A stretch of 64,000 nucleotides of DNA from positions 1,922,001-1,986,000 of the forward strand of contig OZ023184.1 in assembly GCA_963995505.1 (NCBI GenBank). The letters run 5' to 3'. A model generated the notes under the pieces. The model was not told the DNA's origin, did no database searches, and was given only the letters and a program-made list of their open reading frames with translations. Source of the stretch: Hypericum androsaemum. Its lineage: Eukaryota > Streptophyta > Magnoliopsida > Malpighiales > Hypericaceae. A program made the position numbers and the translations under genes. How positions within the stretch are numbered: position 1 is the first letter of the stretch; each line of letters opens with the position of its first letter. Shown piece by piece: positions 28,147 through 39,200 of this stretch.

Positions 28147-29134
28147 GGGTAAAATAGTGACAAGTTCCTGATGTTTGAAAAAATTAATGAACCAGGACAA
28201 ACATCTATTGATTAATTCCTCATCTTTGAAAAATTAACTAATTAGTCCCTAAATCAATTTTCTAGTTGACTTTTCATCGTATCTATTCCCAAATTTCTAT
28301 TCTACCCCTAAGTCCACCCTTCTTCATCTCTGTGAAAACCTCCCCTCTTTTCGTCAAAAGAAAACCTCCGTTCAACCCCTCAATCTAACAGCCACCTCCC
28401 ATCCAAATATCCAAACCCCAAATTCGCAACTTAATTTTACTGTACTCTCTTTATCTTCCACCTAAAACCCATCTCCTATACTTCACTTCCTCATTCCAAA
28501 TAATAATAATAATTTCATGAACAATTATTGATCTTTAATGGCCATCAAGTCCTTCACCGTCCTTCCACCTCCGATGAATCGCCACCGCTGGCGAGCCCCT
28601 CGCATCAACACCTCCGCCGCCCTGAAGCTCAAGCGTCCCAACCTCTGTTGTGCATGGTCGAGCAACCTGACCTGTGTTACGTGGTGAATTCGGGAGCTGG
28701 TGTGGGTAGTGTGGTGGTTGAGAAGGCGTTTAGGGTGCCGTTGATGGTGATAGGGGAACATGAGGGGTTGAGAAGGAAGTATAATCTTGAGGCTGGAGGA
28801 AGGAAAATCTCTGTATTTGGTTACTTAGGCACTTGTTTTATGTTTTGGCCTTAGGCCTACCGTTGTAGTTGTTCCACGTTTTAGGTCGTAGGGCTATTGT
28901 AGTGTTGGAGGGGGATAACAAGGATGGACGAGAGAGGTCTCCTAAAAGAAAAAAAAGTTTGGAGAGAGAAGGGCGGACTTAGGGGTATAATAGGGATTTG
29001 GAAAAAAATGGTTGAAAAGTTAGCTAGAAAATAGACCTAGGGACTAATTAATTGAATTTAAAAAAATGAGGGACTAATCAATACATATTTGTCCTGTTTC
29101 ATTAATTTCTTCAAAAATCACGAAACTATCACTT
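28147..29134. mobile_element. Pack-MULE-like element with long inverted arms
   Basis: The left arm (28147-28268, starting gggtaaaatagtgacaag) is matched by the reverse complement of 29013-29134 across phrases such as aaattaatgaa, caggacaaa and taattagtccct. The arms enclose a GC-richer segment (28530-28850) with gene-like composition and two short frames that I cannot assign. The TIR resembles those of the two MITEs at 29423 and 29745. The right end is eroded and no clean target duplication is visible. Confidence 0.6.
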
Positions 29135-29422
29135 TTTTTGAAAAGCATTATATGAGCCTGATTCTTTAATCAATTTCTTAATGGCGACAAGGTAGGAGGA
29201 CCGGCTGGGAAAAGTTGAGGGATGGAGCATTATCGCGAGCGGTCGACGGGTACGAGAGAGGGAGGGTGGCGGTGAAAGTCGAGGAAGGTGCGGCTTTGTC
29301 GAGAGAGGGAGGGTGGTGCAGCTGTTGAAAAATTAGGTTGGTGAAAAAAATTAGATTAGGATTAAAATGACTTGGTTAAAATTTGGGTTAATTGATGACG
29401 TCAAACATCAACAATTTTATTA
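29135..29422. other. Short intergenic spacer
   Basis: GC-rich, purine-rich sequence with gagagagggagggtgg repeated at about 29252 and 29300. Possibly another fragment of captured DNA; no gene supported. The last 9 bp are the MITE target duplication. Confidence 0.4.
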
Positions 29423-29706
29423 GGGTAAATTATCATCAGGTCCCTGATTTATAGTTTTATTACTCATAGGTCCTTGGTTTTCGGAAATAGTGTATGAAGT
29501 CCCTACTTTTTAAGAAAATATTGGTCTGAGGTCCCTAGTCACCGGATCAGAGATTTTCTCCGGAGATTTTTAAGAAGGTCGATCCGGTGACTAGAGACCT
29601 TAGACCAATATTTTCTTAAAAAGCAGGGACTTCATACACTATTTCTGAAAGCTACGGACTTGTGACTAATAAAACTATAAACCAAAGATCTGAGGGTAAT
29701 TTGCCC
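29423..29706. mobile_element. Foldback MITE 1 (MULE-type, 284 bp)
   Basis: Terminal inverted repeats span almost the whole element: gggtaaattatc at the left against the complement gggcaaattacc at the right, arms of about 125 bp and a short loop around 29547-29578. Flanked by a perfect 9-bp target duplication ATTTTATTA (29414-29422 and 29707-29715), the size made by Mutator-like transposases. Confidence 0.93.
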
Positions 29707-29744
29707 ATTTTATTAACGTGGCATGAGATATATAATAGTTTAAT

Positions 29745-30100
29745 GGGTAAATTACCCTCTAGTCTCTGGTATTTGATCATCCTCTCCCTTGGGTCCCTGT
29801 ATTTTTAAAAATGATTCTACCGTCCCCCGACTTTGATTTTAGAAACTCATGGGTCCATGGCTGACGTCAGCACCAAATTTTCATGAAAATGACCAAAATA
29901 CCCTCAAAAACTAAAAAATCATCTTCAAGGGTTTTTTGGTCATTTCTCTTGACAAAAAATCAAAAAAATGGGTACTGACGTCAGCCAGGGACCCGAGAGT
30001 TTCTAAAACTAAAGTCGAGGGACGGTAAAATTATTTTTAAAAATGCAGAGACCCGAGAGGGAGGATGACCAAACACCAGAGAGTAAGGGGTAATTTACTC
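29745..30100. mobile_element. Foldback MITE 2 (MULE-type, 356 bp)
   Basis: The left arm gggtaaattaccctc and the right-arm complement gagtaaattacccc pair over about 130 bp, including gctgacgtcag on both sides. Perfect 9-bp target duplication TAGTTTAAT (29736-29744 and 30101-30109). It ends about 115 bp upstream of the FPS TATA box. Confidence 0.93.
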
Positions 30101-30213
30101 TAGTTTAATTAGCTGAAGTCCCTCAATAACTAGACCAATTCCCGATCGGGTTTTAGCAAAACTTCAATTGGTTACTGACCTCTTATTTGAGTCCGTTTCA
30201 CTGACACCAACTC

Positions 30214-30221
30214 TATATATA
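30214..30221 (+). promoter_or_regulatory. Candidate TATA box of the FPS gene
   Basis: TATATATA about 200 bp before the ATG, followed by a CT-rich leader. The two MITEs lie immediately upstream. Confidence 0.6.
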
Positions 30222-30422
30222 TCATATACAAGATCGGAAGTCTCCACACCACACGTGCCTGTTTACTACATCTTCTGTCTACTCTCTCGTTGGTCTTTAT
30301 TTCTCTCTCTATATTCTCTCCCTGACCATCCACCAAAGCACCAAAACAGGATCGACACAGAGACAGAATTAAAGAACAAAACTCAAAAAAGAGAGGAAGA
30401 ATTAGCGGACAGTGGTGTATCA

Positions 30423-33400
30423 ATGGCGGAGATGAGGTCAATGTTCGTGGAAGTGTACGGAACCCTGAAGAAGGAGCTCCTGGAGGACCCTGCTTTTGAA
30501 TGGTCTCCTGATTCTGTTGCATGGGTCGAGCGGGTATTCTCTCCCCCCGTCTCTTTGGTTTGGTCCAATTTCTCTTCTTTCCTTTGGTTTTTCGCGTCTG
30601 GGTTCTTAGATTTAGTCGTAAAGGATCAATCTTTGTTCGGTTTCTTGATCAAGCTCCATCGGTGTCTTTTATTTTCGTAAGGCTTAAAATCAAGATCTCG
30701 TTGAGCGAATCCAAGTCTCTTAGCATTCGGAACAACTCCCATTAGACTCGTTTGGTTCCCTTATTATACTTCTGGCTCCTCCTTTTTCTGTTTTTTTCTT
30801 TGTTCATTATTTGAGGTTGATGGTTAGCTGATGTTCTGGTTTTGGGGATAGGATCTGGCGGATTAGTCTATGAATGTCATTAGTTACTTGGTATTACTAA
30901 TGCTAGTATTGAAGTGGTTAATTAGACTAATGGCGAGAAGATAATGCTTTGAAAGAATGTGTGGTTCCTGAAAAGAGAGGTCCTTTTTGCATCTGGGTTT
31001 GGTTGAGTCTTGGTCTCGAGTTCGGGCACTGATCAATTACATATGAGAGTCTGTGAACTGGGTTAATCCATTTGAACTCTGAAAAGGAACGGCCAAATCG
31101 GATTCGTTTTGCTTGCTTTGTGTGTTATTGTGGTTGCTCTAGCCACTTGTCTTTTCGCTCTCGCTTTGAAGAACCGAGCATAAAAAAGTTTCTGCATTTC
31201 GATAAAAAAAATCCACATCCTCACCCTTTCAAGATCTGCTGTACGCTGGTTTTGATTTAGCAAAAAATGCGGCCTTTTGTTTCTGACATTTCAATCCAAT
31301 TTGATCGGGCTGAAATTTCACTAGTTCCTTTTTCTCTTGTTAAGCGAGTTGGGGAGAGTGATCTGAACTGGAGGTTCCTATATTTTGCTTTGGTATTCAT
31401 ATCTTTTGTTCTTCCAATGTAATTTAATCGATTATGTATATCTTTTGTTTCTAACTCTGTGTCTCTGAATGTTCATCTTTGCCAATTCTGTGCAGATGTT
31501 GGATTATAATGTACCTGGAGGTAGAAATCGAGCTTTGTAAAAGAGTTTCACTTAAATCATCCTGCAATTACAAAGACAGTGACACAAAATTCTTTCTATC
31601 AGGGAAGCTAAATCGCGGGCTCTCGGTGGTTGACAGTTACCAGCTGTTGAAAGATGGAAAAGAACTATCAAAAGATGAAATATTTCTAACAAGCACCCTC
31701 GGTTGGTGCATTGAATGGGTACGGACATCAAAGCAAAGCATACTATTGAAGCTTATTCTTCAGAGAGTCGTCCTGCCTGTATATGAAATACTTGACTAAT
31801 GACGATCCAACTTGCAGCTTCAAGCATATTTCCTTGTCCTTGATGACATCATGGATGATTCTCACACCCGCCGTGGTCAACCTTGTTGGTTTAGACTTCC
31901 CAAGGTTTATGTCCAAAATATAAGTTTTTACTTCAACATTGAGTTAGCAATATAAATAATTCATCGTTGCCTTAAATTTTGCAGGTTGGTATGATTGCTG
32001 CAAACGATGGGATTCTACTTCGTAATCACATTCCCAGGATGCTGAAAAAGCACTTCAGAGATAAATCTTACTATGTAGATCTCCTGGATTTATTTAACGA
32101 GGTAGATTTCCTTGCCTAAGCATTGCCTTATTTGCATTTCGTTCGAAAAATCCACGACTTTGTCTTTACCAGGTGGAGTTTCAAACTGCCTGTGGACAAA
32201 TGATAGATCTTATCACGACTCTTGAAGGAGAAAAAGATTTATCGAAGTACACGTTATCCCTGTAAGTGTAACTTCTATCTGAAATTGATTTGTCCAAACT
32301 TATTTAGATGTTTTTGCATGGCTATTTTTATGAGGCTGTCAATGGCACTAGCTGAATTTCCTGCATTGACAGAAGCAATGTCAGAAAATATACTTGTGGC
32401 AGTGTAGACACCTTAAGTTAGGACTATTATTTGTCTCCTTGGTTTAAATATGCAGATCATTTCGGTGTTTCTAGTTTTGTCATTACTATCAAGGAGCTGT
32501 TTCTTTTACCCTTATGTGCTGGATGCTAATTACTTGGAAAATCGGTTTTGTTCAAATATCTCTTTGCATATAAGGGGTGGTCTTGCGGAAGCCTTAAACT
32601 AGTAATTCCAACAATGACTCAGCTCAGCGGTAAAGGTAACTGCTGACCTTAAAAGTTTGATGTGAATTGATGCAGGCATCGTAGAATTGTTCAGTTCAAG
32701 ACTGCCTACTATTCTTTTTACCTCCCTGTGAGTGTACCCTACCGGACGTGTAGCAATCTCTTCCTTTACATCTTCCTCTCCACTTTCTTGCAATGCGCCG
32801 GAAATGTGCTCTTTTTAAAGTGAAAAGTTGTTTAGAAAAGGGACCAATTTGATGCTCAATCTCGTGTACTTCCTAGGTTGCATGTGCATTGCTGATGGCT
32901 GGGGAGAATTTGGACAACCATATTGATGTAAAGAATATTCTCGTAGAGATGGGAACATATTTCCAAGTGCAGGTAACTTTGTGCCATCATCTCCATTCCA
33001 TTTTTTTTCTTCCTTCAATCTAAGGCTTGGACAAACTCTAGTCCTATACTTGCTTTCTAACAACCTCACTGATCTCTTGGATTAATGTCAACTACCTTTG
33101 CCTCTTTGGTGCTCCTCTACCGACTCAAACGCAAATGTTTTTCCTAGTGCAACTGCCTACTGTCTTTATTAAGTTCCTCTTTTTCATGCAAGTTTTCTCT
33201 TTTTTGTGTTCATAGGATGACTATTTGGATTGCTATGGTGATCCTAAGACCATTGGCAAGGTGAGCGGTCTTCTTGTTGTTCTTTTCTTCATGTCAGAAC
33301 ACGAGCTTTGAAAGTCTCATGAAAAAGTTGTCTGTGATCAATGCGGGTTTCCTTATTTTATTTTTATTTGGCCTCTGCTCTTCTTTGCTCTCAGATAGGA

Positions 33401-33896
33401 ACAGATATTGAAGACTTCAAATGTTCCTGGCTGGCTGTAAAAGCCTTAGAACTTTGTGATGAAGAGCAGAAGAAAGTGTTACAGGTAAGAGCAATAGTTC
33501 CATTCCATTGCATGCACTCCGCAACTGCCTGCTCAAGTTGGTTCCATTAGCCAATATGTTTCGTTATTTCAGGAGAACTACGGGAAAGCTGATCCAACCA
33601 ATGTATCAAAAGTCAAGACTCTATACAGTGAGCTAAACCTTAAGGTTGGTATACATACAACTTGAACCGGAACTCCTCTGAACTTTAAATAGTGTGTATG
33701 TTGTATCATTTTATCTTGTTAGCCGATTGTATAGATGGGTGAAAATGAAAAACTGTTGCTTTGTTAGGCTGTTTTCGAAGAATACGAGAGTAAAAGCTAC
33801 GAGAAGTTGGTTACGGCCATTGAAGCGCATCCCAGCAAAGCTGTGCAAGCAGTGCTCAAGTCGTTCTTGGCTAAAATTTACAAGAGACAGAAGTGA
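30423..33896 (+). CDS. FPS: Farnesyl diphosphate synthase
   Basis: FPS condenses DMAPP with two IPP molecules to FPP, the precursor of sterols, sesquiterpenes, ubiquinone and prenyl groups, mainly in the cytosol. Twelve exons, all in phase: 30423-30533, 31496-31520, 31603-31718, 31818-31904, 31985-32101, 32173-32261, 32676-32727, 32877-32972, 33216-33260, 33395-33484, 33573-33644, 33768-33896. The 342 residues equal the usual plant cytosolic length. Seen: first Asp-rich motif DDIMD (FARM), DDYLD (SARM), GKLNRG substrate loop, a chain-length context of [21 protein letters not shown], and the C-terminal KIYKRQK tail. No transit peptide is seen, and all catalytic residues I can check are intact. 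The 5' leader is CT-rich. Introns sit at positions typical of this gene family. Confidence 0.97.
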
Positions 33897-34666
33897 AGTT
33901 TCTCCACAATGATCAAAATCTTGAAAGCAGACAATACCGAGCTACTCCGACAGCCTAGTGTTTGCGTGATTGGTCGTGTCTGTCGGACTTTATTTAAGAC
34001 CTTGTGATTCGTCACATCTCATTGTTTTACTTTGTTGCATCTCAGTTTCATTGCGATGTTTGTGTCATTGTTATTCTCAGTTCAGAAGCTCCAAACTTGA
34101 GACTTCAAATGCCTTCTGGGTTTGATTTGAAGTTGTTATTTTTCTGCTAATAAAACATTTCAATTGTTGTCATTCTCCCTCTGAAGATATCTATGCTCTC
34201 TAGAGGATGCAATAGGTCATCCATTCTTTGTTTACCTTATTCACCGGGTGAAGATAAACCGTGAAGGAGTTATTCTAGTTTAATAAGATTTTTAAAGTTT
34301 GAGCTTGATAATGCACGAGTCGAACCTAATTATGAATTAGGTGGTTCAATGGGCATCCGGCATCCCATAAGCATTAACATAATCCAAAAGCACAACAGAA
34401 AGTATCCAAAAGAAAAGAACATGACAGAGTCAGGACATAAGCTCATCCTGCTCTAACAAGTCACTGATTTGCTATACAACAGCTCTTGACCAAAAGGAAT
34501 TAGACTCAACTTGGATGCTTCTTCTGCAGATGTCGCGTAAAAGGCATCGTAACCTGCTCGACGAGAGGGAAATAGTCAAACAAAATGAACATTGGATCGA
34601 TCAGAGTAGACCGATTTATATGCATTGTACGAAACTAACCTGCCAGGTGACATATTTATCAAGTGG
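33897..34666. other. Convergent 3' ends of FPS and the ICR-like gene
   Basis: FPS 3' UTR (to about 34160) and the 3' UTR of the minus-strand gene. No other feature seen. Confidence 0.6.
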
Positions 34667-37535
34667 CTAATGCTGCTGCTTCTGGCCCTTCTTCCAGAGG
34701 ACACCGATCTTCTTCAACATGTTGCCGTTTTTCTTCTTTGGCGAGTCATCCTCCATGTCCTCCGAGTATGGTGAACCCATAACCATCCCGACGCTGGGGG
34801 TGTAGTGGCTGTCAAGAGAGCCAGTTCTCTCCACAAGCTTGCCATTGTTCCCGGTTGAGAGCATGGCTGCAGCTGCCTCTGCTGCCTTCCTCCACTGGTC
34901 GGACTGAACCTTCAACTTCCTCAGCTCAGCCTCCATTTCCGCGTTTGCAGCCTGGGCTGCGTCCAACTGCTCGCTTACCCTTGCCACTCTTCTACTGCTT
35001 TTGTCTGCTTCCTCAGTTGCGTAACCAAGTTTCATCAGCGCCTCTCGTTCTCCAGTCCTTGCCACTTCAGCCAACTCTGCAGCTTCATCGTTGATCTTGT
35101 TCCTCTCTGTTTCTCCCCTCTGGATTTTCATCTGCAGCCTTTCATTCTGCTCAGTCAAATTCTGCAATTGTGCTTCCTTTTCCAATATTCTTGCCTTCAT
35201 CTCCTCCAGATCAGCCTCTAGCTTCTTGAGGGTTGTTTCAAGTTCCAACCGGCTTTGGCCAGGGTGGCTATTCTCAGCATTCAGCTTCAGAGTCAGCCCG
35301 GCATTCTCCTCCGATATACCCTGAAGTTCTGTTTCCTTATCCATCAGGTTAGCCTTCAGCTCAACAATGTTGGCTCTGGCTTCATTTAGTTCAGCTTCCA
35401 ATTGAACTACCTTTTTCCCGGACTCTTGCTTCGTTTGGTCTACTTCCTCATAGGCACTTCTAATCTGCAATGTGCTCTGGATGTATTCTTCCTGATAACG
35501 AGCTTCGGATGCCTCCAGTGCAGATCTTAGCTGGTTGATTTCAAACTTCAAAGTATTCACCTCTTTGAGCTCGTTCATTTCTGCGTCATCTCCACTTTCC
35601 TGGTGAAGTTCCACCACCGGTTTCACCGAGCTATCGCTGCCAATGTTAGAAAGATCCAGCCGAAGCTTGCTCACAACTTCCTCCAAGGATTTGACTTGAG
35701 CCCTGGATTCATCCAACTTCACCAATAGACTATCGTAGGCCTCTGCAGCTTTGGCACCATCCAGTCGCAGCATTTCTGCAATTCCATTTGCTGATTCCAG
35801 CTCCTCTTCGGATTTTCTAACCAGTTCTAGAGCTTGTGCTTCAGATTCCCTGGCATTAGTAAGCTCAATTTTCAACCTTTCAACGAGAGAGAGAGTTTTG
35901 GTTAATTCAATTCTCAAGCTTTGCAACTCAGCATGGGCAGACTCAGCATGCTTAGTGTGTGAAGCCTCTGACCCCATCACCATTTCCAGCTGATTTTTGA
36001 GTTTCTGGATTTCATTCATGGCAGAGGCCAAGGCAGCTGAATCAATTGAGTGTTGCTTCTGGACAGCATCGAGTTCAGACTCCCACTCTCTATCTCGATC
36101 ATTGGAGACTTGGCGGAGCTCTTCTATTCGCATATCCTCGGAAGTGGAAAGCTCCATTAGCTGCTGCTGGGATTCCTCTAGTTTTGCTGACATAGTGACT
36201 AATTGCTTCTTGGCATCCTCAGCCTCCTGCTGAGCCTTCCTCTTGCTCGACTCGGATGTGTTGAGTTGATCCTTTGCCTTCTTCAAATCCTCTTGGAGTT
36301 GTGAAAGCTGTGCTTCCAATTCAGACACTTTACTTGGGCGCTTTTTCTATAGCTCAAGGACAGTAAAAACGAATAAGAACGAGTGCACAACGAAAACGAT
36401 AGTTCTCAAGCTCCACAATGCAAATCAAAATATCAAAGAAATTAACACAGAGAAAAGTTACACGACATCGTTTTCTGCAAAGGATTACCTCTGTTATAGG
36501 GCTTCTGGGTGATCTGCGCTCAGGGATTTTGGGACTTCTTTCTTTGGTATTCTTGCCAGCTGAGTTTGGAGAGGATACTGAATCAGGTTCTGATACTGCA
36601 GTCTTGAGTTGGCGTACGGTTCGTGGAGTAGTACCAGGAGATTTTCTCTGCGGGACTTCTAAAGATCCAGGTCTGCTAGCAAATTACCATGATCAACAAT
36701 AAGAAGAAACAAAATTACCATGATCAACAATAAGAAGAAACAAAAAAAGTGCAGATATCAACCGTGTCAAATCTAAACAAGCATGCGAAGAGTGAAAGCC
36801 AATCAAGGATACATCACGGGTGCACTGACAGAGGAACGGAGCTTCAAATTTGAGAGTAAAGGAAGGCTTTTCAAGTTTCTATGAGTCAGAAGACCTCAAC
36901 CAGGAAACATATCTATGAGAGAACTATTACCTGCCAGCTTTTAACAGATTAACCTGCTCAAGTTGCATTCTTACCCACTACGAAGATATTGACATATCAC
37001 CAACTTATGAACACTGGTGAAAAGTACTTCTAAACAGTTCTCAATATTTGATTAAGCACTCAAATGCTAGCAAATGCATCACATTCACGGCTTTTGTAAG
37101 ATACCGAGATGTTCACAGGCGGAAAGGTGAGTTGAGGCATGTCACACGTATAAAGAAGATTACAATCATGTCATTGTTTGGCATTCTCTTAATACACAGA
37201 TATATCCGTATGACTAATTAAATCTCCACGTAGCATTTAGCATTTTCGACTAACTTCACAGAGAATGAAGGTCCATTGGAAGCCAGCGGATGTGAGCCAT
37301 AAACAAACAAACCTTACCAACGTTTCAACTAAATCCGACCGAAGCAGATCTACCTTCATTAACAAAAGTCAAACCATGGAAATACTCGAGTCTAACAATT
37401 AACTCTGCAGTAGAAGCGGCAAATAAAATTACCATGGTAATTAAAAGCCGCACGAACAGAAAATGCAGGTACAAGGTAAGAACATTTGCAGCAGCTAAAG
37501 AAAAGACAAGCTTACTTTGCTTTTGGTGTCTGCAT
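34667..37535 (-). CDS. Interactor of constitutive active ROPs (ICR/RIP family) coiled-coil scaffold
   Basis: ICR/RIP proteins are plant coiled-coil scaffolds that bind active ROP GTPases at the plasma membrane and link them to microtubules or exocytosis. Three coding exons: 37535-37516 (MQTPKAK), 36672-36489, 36346-34667; 627 residues with consistent phase. The N-terminal part is basic and Ser/Pro-rich ([26 protein letters not shown]), followed by [20 protein letters not shown] and heptad-rich coiled coil through most of exon 3. The conserved C-terminal block [12 protein letters not shown], needed for ROP binding in the family, is present, and the end is a Lys-rich tail (WKKGQKQQH). An 843-bp intron follows the first coding exon; further 5' UTR introns are likely upstream. 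The subfamily (ICR1, ICR2 or others) is not decided. Confidence 0.92.
36682..36743. repeat. 31-bp tandem duplication in the ICR-like gene intron
   Basis: aattaccatgatcaacaat occurs twice at a 31-bp offset directly upstream of the exon 2 acceptor on the minus strand. Confidence 0.85.
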
Positions 37536-39200
37536 AATTTCCTCCTGTGTTGTCAGAATAATGCCAAACTAGAATTGCTCTTCCTCAAACCCCACCTGAC
37601 CCACCTGCAATGTCTCTAAGAAGCTTCAGGCCCGGAATCGAATTTCCAAGACATTCTGAAATATATATATTCATGTTGGAATTTACAAGGTCCATATAGG
37701 ACAACCAACTTATCTATCAGAATGCACTAGGACCTAACGAGCAAACTTAACAACAAATTCCTTCAAAGAAACTCGTGCTAAACTACCTCCACCACCACCA
37801 ACCAGAACCACAGGACATAAATTATAGAGCAAGAAACCGTTAAAAATAGGAAAAGGTCCAAACAAATGTAGATTGAACATTAAACAACATCAAGCCCTTT
37901 CGCTTTCGAGTTGGTTCTCTTCCTTGTCTTCAATTACACTCCAGCTTTTATATTGAACACCACAAACAGCAGAGCAAATACAAAGGGCCAGCAAAAGGAA
38001 CTTAAATAGACAATTGGGAGGCAAATAAGTCCCACTTTACAACCTTTTGATGCATTATAAAAAAGGGCCAAGATGGTCCTATCTTTATTATTTTTTTATC
38101 AAGAAAAATTAGGCAGGTTGGCCTAAACTCTGGTGCTCTAGAAGGTATTGGACTTTGTTCCCCTCCCAAACAAAGTGAGAATTGACCCACGGACCCATGA
38201 AAAACAAGGTAGGATCTGTTGCCATCCTACCTACCAAACATTCATCTTATCTTATTAAACAACCAAGATGTTCAACTTAGAAGGCAAGAGACACTAATCA
38301 TTTAATTGGGTTACCTCGTGCCCCAAAAAGTCAGGACCTAGAAGAGTCCAAGAACTTCAAGCTCTCCTTGTAGTCTATATAGGGACAAAAGAATTATTAT
38401 TATTTTTTGTGGCTCAGTTGGGGTTTTGGTTCTTCTTACTGGGTTGACAAAAACAACAACAGTGGTGCTCGGAAGCGTTACAACCTCCATTAAATGTGCG
38501 TAGCTTTAACACCATTCGAAATCGAAAGTCTCATCCGATTTTAACCTATATTAATCCGTATAAATGCATAATAATGGGCGTTCCATAACTTTGAAACTTT
38601 GACTGAAAATAAAGGGTACTATTGGGACATCGGGAAAAGCAAAGAGTAGAATTAGAATCCCACTTTGTAGATCTAAAACAAACTACCATTTCATTTCACT
38701 TCTTTAAAAAAAAGAAAAAAAAAGAAGCTAAACCCAGAAAAAGTAAAACTTGGAAAAAAGTAAAGTTGAAATCTTTCTTCTTCTTCTTCACTTGAGGAAA
38801 TACTTGGAACGAACCCAACATTTAGCTAACCCTCATTACATCTATAAGCAAGAATCTTCCAAACTCAAGCAAAAGACTCGAACTTTAACGTACGAACCCA
38901 CAGAAACCAACCTGGAACGAAGGAGCAAGTTTGAGTAGGACCCTTTAAAAAAGGAGGTTCCTGGGTTGCTTTCCCTCTCGCAAATGGGCAACAAATGGGA
39001 AGGTTTCAAGCACCTAGAGGACAAGACCAAAGCGCAGAGAGAGAGAGAGAGAGAGAGAGAGATGCTTGTTGGTTGGATTGGTGAGAGCTCAGTTACCAAG
39101 TAGGGGGTGTGTGTGTAGTGGAGTTGTCTGCCTTTGTTGTTTGTCAGTATTGGAAATAAAGCTTTAATTCTCAAAAACAACAAAAAAAAGTAAAGCTTTA
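37536..39200 (-). other. Probable 5' UTR, intron and promoter DNA of the ICR-like gene
   Basis: No separate gene is supported. A (GA)n tract at 39036-39061 and a CT-rich strand on minus suggest a transcribed leader near 38850-39100. The leader exon was not resolved. Confidence 0.4.

Noticed and set aside
28528..28854. 108-codon frame inside the 28147 element
   Set aside because: May contain captured gene sequence, but product not recognised and no independent support for expression.
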